Below the pieces are notes generated by a model. It was not told the origin of the DNA. It saw only the letters and a list, made by a program, of their open reading frames with translations, and made no database searches. A stretch of 64,000 nt of DNA, taken from the NCBI RefSeq assembly GCF_003143935.1, contig NZ_QFRX01000001.1, forward strand, positions 4,753,201-4,817,200, in the 5' to 3' direction. A program made the position numbers and the translations under genes. This stretch comes from Streptomyces sp. Act143. Lineage in GTDB: Bacteria > Actinomycetota > Actinomycetes > Streptomycetales > Streptomycetaceae. How positions within the stretch are numbered: position 1 is the stretch's first letter; every line of letters begins with the position of its first letter. Below are positions 1 to 8,384 of the stretch, piece by piece.

Positions 1-660
1 GAGTTCGGGGACGGGCCCCTCACCTTCCGGGACGTCGTCCGGGAAGCACCCACCGCGCGGACCTGGCTCGACATGTTCGAGGTGTGTGTCGTCAGCGGGC
101 ACGTGTGGGACTGGGAGCGGGTCATCGGGCTGCTGCTGCGCGGGGACTACGCGCCCGCCATCCGGGACGGCGTGCCCTACAACCAGTACACCTCCGTCTC
201 CGACCCCGCCGACCTCGCCGCCATGGACGCCCTCTGTCCCTACCTCACCGAGGCCGAGGGGCATCTGCCCCGCGACTGGCCGACCGTCCCGCTGCGCAAG
301 CCCGGCGCCGAGGAGCGCGCGGAGGCCGCCCGGCGGCTCGACGAGCTCGGCGACGCGCTGAGCGCGGACCAGCGGCTGCTGCGCGTCCTTCTCGACGACG
401 ACCAGGACGCCTTCGAGGCGGCCCTCGCCGACCGCCTCGTCCGCCACCGCGAGGGCGTCACCGAGGACGATCCCGCGCCCCGCACCCTCCTGCCCCTCGG
501 CGCCCTGACCCTGGCCTGCCTCGCCGTCCAGGTGCACGGGTGGGAGCCCGGCGTCCGCTCGGGGTATCTGCCGTACGGACTGCTGGGGCATACGGACGCG
601 CTGCGCCGGGCGGCCGAGGGGAACCGGAACGCGCTGGGCGGCTGGACCGCCGCCCGGTGA
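1..660 (+). CDS. Imm49-family immunity-like protein, 5' end missing
   Basis: The reading frame is open from base 1 through the ATG at 73, so the gene begins upstream of the window; at least 219 residues are present. The protein is acidic and mostly helical. Its C-terminal part has a small hydrophobic helix (LPLGALTLACLAVQVHGW) followed by SGYLPYGLL, which resembles the end of Imm49 immunity proteins common in Streptomyces; this family call is from memory of the pattern. Such proteins would neutralise a polymorphic toxin, but no toxin gene is visible here. It converges on the ABC exporter gene, with about 40 bases between the two stops. Confidence 0.5.
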   Translation, partial: EFGDGPLTFRDVVREAPTARTWLDMFEVCVVSGHVWDWERVIGLLLRGDYAPAIRDGVPYNQYTSVSDPADLAAMDALCPYLTEAEGHLPRDWPTVPLRKPGAEERAEAARRLDELGDALSADQRLLRVLLDDDQDAFEAALADRLVRHREGVTEDDPAPRTLLPLGALTLACLAVQVHGWEPGVRSGYLPYGLLGHTDALRRAAEGNRNALGGWTAAR

Positions 661-699
661 CCGGCTGAACCCGGGCCCCGCGCGGGCTCGGCCACGGCC

Positions 700-2448
700 T
701 CAGACCGCCGCCGTGACCTGCCGCCCGGGCAGCGCCAGCCGGGCGTACGTCCCGTCCCGCGCCACCAGCTCGTCGTGCGTGCCCGTCTCCACCAGCCGCC
801 CGCCGTCCACGACGAGGATGCGGTCGGCGTCGGGCGCCAGGCTCAGATCATGCGTGATCATGATCGTCGTACGGCCCGCCATCAGGCGTCGCAACGGCCG
901 GACGACCCGCCGCGCGGCCACCGAGTCCAGGCCGGCGGTCGGTTCGTCGAGGAGCAGCACGGGCGCGGCACGGAGCATCGCGCGGGCGATGGCGATCCGC
1001 TTGAGCTGGCCGCCGGACAGGGCGGCGGTGCGGGGGGCGATGACCGTGTCGTACGCCTCGGGGAGCCGGCCGATGAACTCGTGCGCCGCCGCGGCCCGCG
1101 CCGCGCGCTCGATCTCCTCCTGCGTCGCCCCGGGACGTCCGCACGCGATGTTCTCGCGGATCGTGCCGTGCAGGATCAGCGTCTCCTGCGGGAGCAGGGC
1201 GATGTTCTCGCGCAGGAACCCCAGCGGTACGTCCGGCAGCGGGACGCCGTCCAGGCAGAGCACGCCGGACGCGGGGTCGTAGAAGCGGAGGAGGAGTTTG
1301 GCGAGGGTGGACTTGCCGGCGCCGCTGGGGCCGGTGACGAGGACGAGTTCGCCGGGGGCGGCGGTGAAGGTGACGTCGGTGAGGGAATCCCGGTCCGCGC
1401 CCGGGTAGCGGAAGCCGGCGCCGTGCACGCTGATCCAGCCGCGCACCGGCCACTGCCGCACCGGCTCGGCGGGATCGGTGACGGCGGGTTCGGCGTCGAG
1501 GATCTCGCCCAGGCGCTGGGCGCCGGCGGTCGCGGCGGTGAGGGTGAGGCCGAGCCCGCCGAGATTGCGGACCGGCGGGTAGAGGTAGCCAAGGAACGCG
1601 GCGAAGGCGAGGAGCTGACCGAGGGTCATCCGGTCGGCGGAGATCTCCCACACGCCGAGCCCGATGACGGCGAGCACGCAGAGCGTCTCGACGACCTCGA
1701 CGAACTGCTCGTACATCTCGCTGAGCCGGGCGCCCCGGACACTCGCCGCCATCCAGGCGCGGGCCTCGCGGTCGAGGCGGCGGGCCTCGTCCGTCTGCCG
1801 GTTGTAGGCCTGGGTGAGGACGACATTGCCGAGCGACTCCTCGACCACGGACGTGATGGCGCCGTCGGCGACCCGCTCGTCCTGGGAGGCCGTGCGGATG
1901 CGCCCCGCGAAGCGGCGGGCGGCGAGCAGGAACAGGGGCGCGAGGACGAAGGTGGCGAGGGCGAGGTCCCAGCGGAGCCAGAGGGCGGCGCAGGCGTAGA
2001 AGACCGCCGAGAAGGCGGCGGAGACGGTGCTGGCGACCCCCGAGACGACCATCTGCTCGATGGCCTCGACGTCACCGGTCAGCCGCTCCACGAGGTCGCC
2101 CTGGCGGTGCCGCTGGAAGAAGTGGGGCGGGAGGTCCTGCACATGCCGGAACACCTTGGCGCGCAGGCGCAGGACGAATCGCTCGGCGGTCCAGGCGGCG
2201 AGCGAGTTGCCGAGGTAGCCGACGAGCGCCCCGAGCGCGGCGACGGCGAGCCAGGCGCCGGCCGGACCCCAGAACGCGGTGAGCGAACCGGCCTTCAGCG
2301 CGGTGTCGGTCAACTCGGCGAACAGCAGGATCGAGGCGGTCTCGGCGAGCGCGGACACCACCACGCAGGCGATGATCGCCGACAGCCACTTGCGGTCGCC
2401 GCGCGTCAGCGGCCAGAAGCGGTGGAAGGCCTCGCGGACTTCCCTCAT
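700..2448 (-). CDS. ABC exporter, fused permease and ATPase
   Basis: This 582-residue protein has an N-terminal six-helix ABC exporter membrane domain (about residues 20-310) and a C-terminal nucleotide-binding domain with Walker A GPSGAGKST, signature LSGGQ, Walker B VLLLDEP and an ITHD H-loop. It would act as a homodimer or heterodimer in the inner membrane. There is no N-terminal C39 peptidase domain. I chose the ATG at 2448 because GGAGGAGA lies just upstream; the frame stays open further but overlaps a strong hairpin. Two tiny lysine-rich peptide genes lie immediately upstream on the same strand, separated by that hairpin, so a peptide substrate is a reasonable inference. Lipid or drug export is the alternative. 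Confidence 0.9.
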   Translation of the reverse strand: MREVREAFHRFWPLTRGDRKWLSAIIACVVVSALAETASILLFAELTDTALKAGSLTAFWGPAGAWLAVAALGALVGYLGNSLAAWTAERFVLRLRAKVFRHVQDLPPHFFQRHRQGDLVERLTGDVEAIEQMVVSGVASTVSAAFSAVFYACAALWLRWDLALATFVLAPLFLLAARRFAGRIRTASQDERVADGAITSVVEESLGNVVLTQAYNRQTDEARRLDREARAWMAASVRGARLSEMYEQFVEVVETLCVLAVIGLGVWEISADRMTLGQLLAFAAFLGYLYPPVRNLGGLGLTLTAATAGAQRLGEILDAEPAVTDPAEPVRQWPVRGWISVHGAGFRYPGADRDSLTDVTFTAAPGELVLVTGPSGAGKSTLAKLLLRFYDPASGVLCLDGVPLPDVPLGFLRENIALLPQETLILHGTIRENIACGRPGATQEEIERAARAAAAHEFIGRLPEAYDTVIAPRTAALSGGQLKRIAIARAMLRAAPVLLLDEPTAGLDSVAARRVVRPLRRLMAGRTTIMITHDLSLAPDADRILVVDGGRLVETGTHDELVARDGTYARLALPGRQVTAAV

Positions 2449-2470
2449 GGTCTCTCCTCCGGATATGCCC

Positions 2471-2509
2471 GAGGCGGGGCCACCGAGTCCCTGTCGGTGG
2501 CCCCGCCTC
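2471..2509 (-). terminator. attenuator-like hairpin between peptide genes and ABC exporter
   Basis: A perfect 16-bp inverted repeat (arms 2471-2486 and 2494-2509, 7-nt loop, very G+C-rich) sits between the second small peptide gene and the ABC exporter start. It has no clear U tract. It could work as a partial terminator, giving many peptide transcripts per exporter transcript, or protect the 3' end of a short mRNA. Confidence 0.6.
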
Positions 2510-2521
2510 GTCATGCGGGTG

Positions 2522-2647
2522 TCAGCAGCCCTTGTTCCTGTTGCCGACCGGGCGGGCCTGCTTGCGCTGCGGAGCCTTCTTCTTCGACGCCGGCGCGGCG
2601 GGCTGGGTGTTCTTCTTGGCGATGGGGGCGATCTTGTGGAAGCTCAT
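2522..2647 (-). CDS. small lysine-rich peptide A (MSFHK family)
   Basis: This 41-residue open frame starts at ATG 2647 with AGGGAGG nine bases upstream. The product begins MSFHKIAPIAKK, is rich in Lys, Ala, Pro and Gln, and ends GNRNKGC with a terminal cysteine. It is a clear paralogue of the next gene upstream, sharing the MSFHK-hydrophobic start and the K/A/P-rich body. It has no signal peptide or membrane helix. Function is unknown. Ideas are an exported peptide (bacteriocin or signal) using the adjacent ABC exporter, or a nucleic-acid-binding peptide given its high positive charge. Confidence 0.65.
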   Translation of the reverse strand: MSFHKIAPIAKKNTQPAAPASKKKAPQRKQARPVGNRNKGC

Positions 2648-2694
2648 GGGAATTCCCTCCCTGGTTATTAGGTTCAGATGATGCGGGTCTTATT

Positions 2695-2826
2695 TCAGTT
2701 CTTATGGGAGATCGGCCGGCGCTGCGGCGTCGCCTTCTTCACCTGGGCCTTCTTCTTCGCTGCCGGGGCCGGGGCCGGAGCGGACTTGCGGGCCTTCTTG
2801 ACGGGGGTGACCTTGTGGAAGCTCAT
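2695..2826 (-). CDS. small lysine-rich peptide B (MSFHK family)
   Basis: This 43-residue frame starts at ATG 2826 with AAGGAG seven bases upstream. The product begins MSFHKVTPVKKARK, has an alanine-proline stretch and ends PQRRPISHKN. The frame stays open further upstream, but those residues are unlike the paralogue and the ribosome site fixes this start. It is first in the peptide A / peptide B / ABC exporter array, 47 bases before peptide A. No homologue of known function is recognised. Confidence 0.65.
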   Translation of the reverse strand: MSFHKVTPVKKARKSAPAPAPAAKKKAQVKKATPQRRPISHKN

Positions 2827-2890
2827 TGCTTTCTCCTTCGTCTCGTACGTGCCGTTCATGTCGTTCGCGTCTTTCGGATCTTTCGCTTTC

Positions 2891-2927
2891 GACACGGAAA
2901 ACATTACGGGACGTCGGACACGGAAAA
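2891..2927. repeat. 11-bp direct repeat upstream of the peptide genes
   Basis: The 11-mer GACACGGAAAA occurs at 2891-2901 and again at 2917-2927, 26 bp apart, in an unusually A+T-rich stretch upstream of the MSFHK peptide genes. It is a candidate regulator-binding or promoter region; no regulator is known. Confidence 0.35.
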
Positions 2928-3022
2928 AGCCAATTTCACTGAGACCTCGATGAATTGCGGCTGAGACCATTTTTCAGGCGCCGGGCGGAACCAATCCGCC
3001 GTTCACACAGGTTTTAATACGC

Positions 3023-3062
3023 GAAGAGGCGGCCGCGTCGGACTCGACGCGACCGCCTCTTC
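3023..3062 (-). terminator. terminator of the 5'-nucleotidase gene
   Basis: An inverted repeat with 18-bp arms and a single mismatch lies 15 bp beyond the stop of the leftward 5'-nucleotidase gene, followed by an A+T-rich stretch on that strand. Confidence 0.8.
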
Positions 3063-3076
3063 TGCTCTCCGGCGGG

Positions 3077-4882
3077 TTACTGCACGATCGTGATCCGGTT
3101 CGTCACCGGAGGCGCGATCGGACTGGCGGCCGAGGAGTTGGCCGTCAGGTACTGCTCCAGGGCCGCGAGGTCGTCGGTGCCGACGACGTCGTTGGTGCCC
3201 TGGCCGAGGGTGGTGATGCCGTCGCCGCCGCCCGCGAGGAAGCTGTTGGTCGCGACGCGGTAGGTGGCGGCCGGGTCGAGGGCGACGCCGTTGAGCTTGA
3301 CGGAGTCGACGACGATCCGGTCCGCGCCCGTCTTCGTCAGGTCCAGGGTGTAGGTGAGGCCCGAGGACGGCAGGAGGATCTTCGGGGAGGCCGCGTTCAC
3401 GCCGCTGACCTGCTCCTGGAGGACCTTGATCAGCTGGGCGCCGGTGAAGTCCTGGAGGTTCACGGTGTTGGAGAACGGCTGGACCGTGAAGCCCTCGGCG
3501 TAGGTGACGACCCCGTCGCCTTCCGTGCCCTTCTGCGCGTACGTCAGGCCCGCCCGCACACCGCCCGGGTTCATCAGCGCCAGGTCGGTCTCCGGGTCGA
3601 GCTGCTTGCCGTACGCCAGCTGCGCGTCCGCGATCAGGTCGCCCATCGGGGACTCGGTGCCGGTGCTGGGGATGTCGGCGGAGATGTAGCCGATCGCGCG
3701 GTTGCCGACCGGCGCCGCCAGGGTGTTCCACCGGCTGATCAGCTCGGTCATGTCCGGCGCCTTGGCGACGGTCCGGGTGACCACACGGTTCGCCGACTTC
3801 ACCGACGTACGCGCGATGTCACCCGTCCAACGGTCGTACGTCAGCGTCGTGTCCGTGTAGAGGCGGCCGAAGGAGGCGGCCGAGGTGACCGTGCGCGGGT
3901 TGCCCGCCGGGTCGTTGACGGTGCAGGCGTAGGCGGCGTGGGTGTGGCCCGTCACCAGCGCGTCGACCTGCGGGGTGATGTTCTTGGCGATGTCCACGAT
4001 CGGGCCGGAGATGCCGTCGCCCGCGCCCGGGGAGTCGCAGTCGTAGTTGTACGCCCCGGAGGCCGGCGCCCCGCCCTCGTGGATGAGGGCCACGATCGAC
4101 TTCACGCCCTGTGCCTGGAGCACCCGCGCGTACTTGTTGATCGTCTCGACCTCGTCCTTGAACTTCAGGCCCTTCACGCCGTCGGCGGAGACGACACCGG
4201 GGGTGTCCTCCAGCGTCACGCCGATGAAGCCGACCTTGACGCCGTCCTTCTTCCACACCCAGTACGGCTTGAGGATCGGCTTGCCGGTCTTCTCGTCCAG
4301 CACGTTGGCGGCCAGGTACGGGAAGTCCGCGCCCGCGAACTCCTCGTCCGTGTAGCAGCCGGCCGTCGGGTGGCAGCCGCCGTTCTGGAGACGGCGGAGC
4401 TCGGCGGCGCCCTCGTCGAACTCGTGGTTGCCGACCGAGGTGACGTCCAGGTCCAGCTTGTTGAGGGCCTCGATGGTGGGCTCGTCGTGGAAGAGGCCCG
4501 AGATCAGCGGCGAGGCGCCGACCATGTCACCGCCGGCCGCGGTGATGGAGTACTTGTTGCCCGCGCGCGCCTCGCGCAGATGCGTGGCGAGGTACTCGAC
4601 ACCACCGGCGTCGATCGTCTTGGTGGTGCCGTCCGCCTGGAGCTCGGTGACCCGGCCGGAGGAGCTGGACGGCGGTTCCAGGTTGCCGTGCAGGTCGTTG
4701 AAGGACAGCAGCTGCACGTCCTGGTAACGGCTGTACGATGCACCCTTTTTGCCCGATTCGACCGGCGCGGCCGACGAGGGCAGCGCGGCGGCGAGGGCAC
4801 CGGCGGTGGCGAGACCGGCGGCTGCGGCGAGCAGTCGTACGGTCCGTCTGCGGCGGTGCGGCGGCTGGGACATGGCTGGCAT
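3077..4882 (-). CDS. secreted 5'-nucleotidase / metallophosphatase
   Basis: The protein (about 601 residues) has a twin-arginine-rich signal peptide with an Ala-rich hydrophobic core. Its calcineurin-like metallophosphatase domain carries the metal-binding motifs SFNDLHGNLEP, GNHEFDEG and TGHTHAAY, and a 5'-nucleotidase C-terminal substrate domain starts near GNRAIGYISADI. It would release phosphate from extracellular nucleotides. I prefer ATG 4882 because AGGGGGG lies just before it; ATG 4873 is the alternative. The orthologue next to mshD in S. coelicolor (SCO4152, from memory) belongs to the PhoP regulon, which suits the phosphate genes of this window. It is divergent from mshD. Confidence 0.92.
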   Translation of the reverse strand: MPAMSQPPHRRRRTVRLLAAAAGLATAGALAAALPSSAAPVESGKKGASYSRYQDVQLLSFNDLHGNLEPPSSSSGRVTELQADGTTKTIDAGGVEYLATHLREARAGNKYSITAAGGDMVGASPLISGLFHDEPTIEALNKLDLDVTSVGNHEFDEGAAELRRLQNGGCHPTAGCYTDEEFAGADFPYLAANVLDEKTGKPILKPYWVWKKDGVKVGFIGVTLEDTPGVVSADGVKGLKFKDEVETINKYARVLQAQGVKSIVALIHEGGAPASGAYNYDCDSPGAGDGISGPIVDIAKNITPQVDALVTGHTHAAYACTVNDPAGNPRTVTSAASFGRLYTDTTLTYDRWTGDIARTSVKSANRVVTRTVAKAPDMTELISRWNTLAAPVGNRAIGYISADIPSTGTESPMGDLIADAQLAYGKQLDPETDLALMNPGGVRAGLTYAQKGTEGDGVVTYAEGFTVQPFSNTVNLQDFTGAQLIKVLQEQVSGVNAASPKILLPSSGLTYTLDLTKTGADRIVVDSVKLNGVALDPAATYRVATNSFLAGGGDGITTLGQGTNDVVGTDDLAALEQYLTANSSAASPIAPPVTNRITIVQ

Positions 4883-5076
4883 ACGCCCCCCTGTAAGTCG
4901 TCCGGAATCAGATCTGAGCAAGTGGGTTCCGTCCGGCGCAGCCTAGAGTCAACGCGCGTAGCACGACAGGGGGTTCTTGGTTACATCCTGGTTTCCCTTT
5001 GCCCTTTCCTTTGCTGACGCTTTGCGGGTTCTGCGGTGCCGCCACTTTGCGGGCTCCCCGCCGTACCCTCGTACGC

Positions 5077-6003
5077 ATGACCAGCGACGACACCGTGCGG
5101 CCCGGCAGCACTCGCTCCATCCAGACCTACTCGGCACTCTCCCCGGACCAGACGGACGCCGTCCTCGCGCTCCTCGCGGCGGCCGCCCGCACCGACGGCC
5201 AGCAAGCCGTCTCGGAACAGGGCCGGCTGCAACTGCGCGGCGGCGCCCGCGAGGGCGTGGCCCATCTGCTGCTGACCGTGGACGACGAACTCGTCGGCTA
5301 CGCCCAGCTGGAGGACACCGACCCCGTGGAGGCCCCGGCCGCCGAACTCGTCGTCCACCCCGAGCACCGCGGTCGCGGCCACGGCCGGGCGCTCGGCTCG
5401 GCCCTCCTCGCCGCCTCCGGCAAGCGGCTGCGGGTGTGGGCCCACGGCGGTCACGCCGCCGCGCGCCATCTCGCCCAGGTGCTCGGCCTGACCCTGTTCC
5501 GTGAGCTGCGGCAGATGCGGCGGTCGTTGACCGACCTCGACCTGCCCGAGCCGGTGCTCCCCGAGGGGGTGACGGTACGGTCCTTCGTCCCCGGCACCGA
5601 CGACGCCGCCTGGCTCGCGGTGAACGCCGCCGCGTTCGCCCACCACCCCGAGCAGGGTTCCCTCGTCCAGCGCGACCTCGACGACCGGATGGCCGAGCCC
5701 TGGTTCGACCCCGCCGGCTTCTTCCTCGCCTTCCGCGGCGAGGAACTCGTCGGCTTCCACTGGACCAAGGTCCACGCGGCGGAGCAGCTGGGCGAGGTGT
5801 ATGTGCTGGGGGTGAAGCCGGGTGTGCAGGGGGGCGGCCTCGGCAAGTCCCTCACGACCATCGGGCTGCGGCATCTGGCGAAGCAGGGGCTGCCGACCGC
5901 GATGCTCTATGTCGACGCGGACAACAAGGCGGCGGTGTCGGTGTACGAGCGGCTGGGGTTCGTGACGCACGAGACGGATCTGATGTACCGCACCGAGACG
6001 TGA
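5077..6003 (+). CDS. mshD: mycothiol synthase
   Basis: The 308-residue protein consists of two tandem GNAT acetyltransferase domains. It transfers acetyl from acetyl-CoA to Cys-GlcN-Ins in the last step of mycothiol synthesis. The C-terminal domain has the typical acetyl-CoA loop (KPGVQGGGLGKSL) followed by DADNKAAVSVYERLGF, and the linker DLPEPVLPEGVTVRSF is characteristic of MshD. ATG 5077 aligns with the usual family start; the frame is open further upstream through non-conserved sequence. Mycothiol is the actinobacterial thiol buffer, so this gene also supports the organism assignment. Confidence 0.93.
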   Translation: MTSDDTVRPGSTRSIQTYSALSPDQTDAVLALLAAAARTDGQQAVSEQGRLQLRGGAREGVAHLLLTVDDELVGYAQLEDTDPVEAPAAELVVHPEHRGRGHGRALGSALLAASGKRLRVWAHGGHAAARHLAQVLGLTLFRELRQMRRSLTDLDLPEPVLPEGVTVRSFVPGTDDAAWLAVNAAAFAHHPEQGSLVQRDLDDRMAEPWFDPAGFFLAFRGEELVGFHWTKVHAAEQLGEVYVLGVKPGVQGGGLGKSLTTIGLRHLAKQGLPTAMLYVDADNKAAVSVYERLGFVTHETDLMYRTET

Positions 6004-6120
6004 AGGGGACGCCGGCGGGCTTGAGCCGAGGCCACGCCTGCCGCGGAGGCTGCGGCGCCCGGCGCCGGCGTCTCCCTCCCGGGGACGGCCGCCGCCGGAC
6101 CCGCCGCCGGAACCCGCCGT

Positions 6121-6206
6121 CGGCGCCCCCTCCCAAAGGCTGCCGCCCCCGAACCCCCGCCGTCGGCGCCCCCTCCCAAAGGCTGCCGCCCCCGACCCCC
6201 GGCCGT
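6121..6206. repeat. two 43-bp tandem repeats in an intergenic region
   Basis: A near-identical 43-bp unit occurs at 6121-6163 and 6164-6206, between the stop of mshD and the 3' end of the leftward ECF-sigma/ABC operon. The area is C-rich and holds no supported gene. The sequence just after it (CTCAAGCGCCGGACAGG) resembles a motif often seen between convergent Streptomyces genes. Confidence 0.6.
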
Positions 6207-6228
6207 CGGCCCTGAACGGGCCTCGTCC

Positions 6229-6873
6229 TCAAGCGCCGGACAGGCGGAGTGGCGCCCTTCGTCTCAGGGGCTCGGGCCCGCACACTCCCCACACCACCAA
6301 CGCGCCGACCACCACCATCACCCACCGGTCATGCGCCGCCGCCCACCTCTCGTCGCCCGTCCCCACGAACAGTGCCCACCGCCTCGGCCACAGCAGGAGC
6401 CCGAGCACGGCCGAGGTCAGCACCGCGCCGGCCACCGCCCGCCCCGGCTCCGCCGCCTGGGTGAAGCGGATCGCCGCCGTCGCTGCCGCGAGCGTCCAGA
6501 CGAAGGCCGCGCCCGCCTCCAGGGTCACGTCACCCACCGGGGGACGTAGCTCGTCCGGCACGAGCAGCACCGCCGCCGTCCAGCACAGCGCGGTGACGGG
6601 CGCGACCAGCGCGACCCGGAGGGCCTGGCGGGCAAGTCGGCGGGGCGGCACCGGAGTCGTGGTGTGCCGGGCGGGGTCGTCCAGCAGGAACGCCAGGCCC
6701 AGGGCGAAGGCCAGGGCTGCGGCCCGCAGCAGGTTGAGCGCCAGCAGGCCGTCGGTCTCGTGCAGCAGCCGTGCCGTGGAGGCGATCAGCAGGCCCACGC
6801 CTCCGGCGGCCGCGAGGGCCCGCCAGGGCAGGGTGCGCAGGACGGGCACCGCCAACGCACGGGTCAGTCGCAC
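6229..6873 (-). CDS. polytopic membrane protein, last gene of the ECF/ABC operon
   Basis: The 214-residue protein has about five or six hydrophobic segments and no recognised domain. Its start at 6873 overlaps the stop of the upstream permease gene at 6864-6866, so it is probably translationally coupled. From position it is likely an accessory membrane part of this ABC system, but no function can be assigned. Confidence 0.75.
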   Translation of the reverse strand: MRLTRALAVPVLRTLPWRALAAAGGVGLLIASTARLLHETDGLLALNLLRAAALAFALGLAFLLDDPARHTTTPVPPRRLARQALRVALVAPVTALCWTAAVLLVPDELRPPVGDVTLEAGAAFVWTLAAATAAIRFTQAAEPGRAVAGAVLTSAVLGLLLWPRRWALFVGTGDERWAAAHDRWVMVVVGALVVWGVCGPEPLRRRAPLRLSGA

Positions 6874-8384
6874 TTGTCCGCCCCCACCTTCCCCGTCACG
6901 CCCAGCAGCTCAGCCGCCCGGGCCGTCGTCACCTTCGGGGACGTCAGCTCCGCCCAGTTCGCCTTCACCTTCGCCGCCACCGCGTCCCGCGGCTGTTCCA
7001 GCAGCTTGCGCACGACGGTCGTCTGGCCCGCCGTCATCGTCAGGGGATTCGTCTGGGACAGGACGATCGCCGAACCGCTCAGGCTGTCGTCGAGGCGGAC
7101 GTGCTTGAAGGAGTCGATCGGGTCGGACTGCCCGGCCAGGGCGAGCCACATGATGGTGACCATGCGGCCGTCGCACAGCTCGCCCATCGTCTTCTCGTCG
7201 CCGGTGACCAGCACCCCGGCGACGGCGGCCGAGAACTCGGGGATCCGGTTGCCGCCCCAGGCGGTGCTCACCGTCACCTGGTGCGGGGTCGTGGCAGGGT
7301 CGAGGGCGGCGTCGCCGTCGAGGCCGTAGCGCGCGTCGATCCGCTGGCGTACGAGAAGCGCCTGGTCGTGGGCCGCGCCGCCGGCGAGGGACTGGACCTC
7401 GGCCACGGTCCGCGCCCAGTCCGCGGTCCGGCCCCGCCACTCGGGGAAGGCGCAGTACCGCGAGCCGTCCCGCTCCACGCACGTCTGCACCTGCTCGGGG
7501 TGGAGGGTGGCCCGCTCCCGGGCGGCCGTCACGTCCGCGGAGACGCCCTGGCCCTGGGCGACCGCGCCGAGGACCGTCAGCGCCAGCGCCCCGACGCACC
7601 CCGCGTACACGGACCGCGCGCGGTGGCCGCCGCCGGCCAGCATCGCGAGCAGCGCCACGGTCAGGCCGAGTGCGGCGAGATAGAGCGCGTGCCAGCCGGC
7701 GGGCCGGCCGATCAGGTCGGAGGGGAGGGTGTCGGCGCTGGCGGTGCCTATCACCGGGGTCAGCCAGCGGGTCCAGCCCTCGTCGATCCCGGCGCCGGTG
7801 CTGAGCAGGAAGAGGAACAGGATGAAGACCACGACCAGCGGTGCCGTGAAGGCCGTCCGCACCAGGCGGGCGAGCAGTACCCCGGCCGCCCCGAACGCGA
7901 GCACCGTCAGCGGTCCCACCAGCAGCTCGCCCGGTGAACCGTGGCCGAGCGCGCCGGGCTTGAGGGCCTGCCAGCCGAACTGCCCGGCCACGCACACCGC
8001 GGTGAGCAGGACGGCCGGGACCACGGACAGCAGATGCGCGGCGGTGCGGCGGGCCTGGGTCATGACCAGCACCGTGAAGTGCCGTTCCGTGTCCCGGCGG
8101 CGGGATCTCAGCACCGCCTGGTTCACGGCCAGCAGGACCGCGAGGCCGACGAAGAGCGGGCCGCCCTGGGTGGCGCGGTCGGCGTCCTGGAGGGCGGGGT
8201 AGCCGTCCGCGTAGTCCAGGCCGCGCCACACGATCCAGGCCGCGTAGACGAGGAAGCCGAGGATTACCGGGACGGTCGTCAGCAGGCGGCGCGCCTCGAA
8301 GCGCGCCAGGGCGAGCACGGCCGCCGAGGAGGTGCGCGACTGCGTCTGCGGGGCGGCCGGGGCCGCTTCCAGTACCGCGCTCAT
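6864..8384 (-). CDS. ABC transporter permease
   Basis: The 506-residue protein starts with a short cytoplasmic tail, then FEARRLLTTVPVILGFLVY as first membrane helix, and carries roughly ten or more hydrophobic segments with a large hydrophilic extracytoplasmic part (about residues 290-430, including two cysteines in CVERDGSRYCAF). This resembles ABC-2-type permeases. Its ATG overlaps the stop of the ATPase gene as ATGA, so the two are coupled and form one transporter. The substrate is unknown. Confidence 0.85.
   Translation of the reverse strand: MSAVLEAAPAAPQTQSRTSSAAVLALARFEARRLLTTVPVILGFLVYAAWIVWRGLDYADGYPALQDADRATQGGPLFVGLAVLLAVNQAVLRSRRRDTERHFTVLVMTQARRTAAHLLSVVPAVLLTAVCVAGQFGWQALKPGALGHGSPGELLVGPLTVLAFGAAGVLLARLVRTAFTAPLVVVFILFLFLLSTGAGIDEGWTRWLTPVIGTASADTLPSDLIGRPAGWHALYLAALGLTVALLAMLAGGGHRARSVYAGCVGALALTVLGAVAQGQGVSADVTAARERATLHPEQVQTCVERDGSRYCAFPEWRGRTADWARTVAEVQSLAGGAAHDQALLVRQRIDARYGLDGDAALDPATTPHQVTVSTAWGGNRIPEFSAAVAGVLVTGDEKTMGELCDGRMVTIMWLALAGQSDPIDSFKHVRLDDSLSGSAIVLSQTNPLTMTAGQTTVVRKLLEQPRDAVAAKVKANWAELTSPKVTTARAAELLGVTGKVGADKCD

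Noticed and set aside
775..2964. Long plus-strand frame of 729 codons
   Set aside because: It is the antisense shadow of the ABC exporter and peptide genes; composition is Arg/Gly/Glu-rich without motifs.
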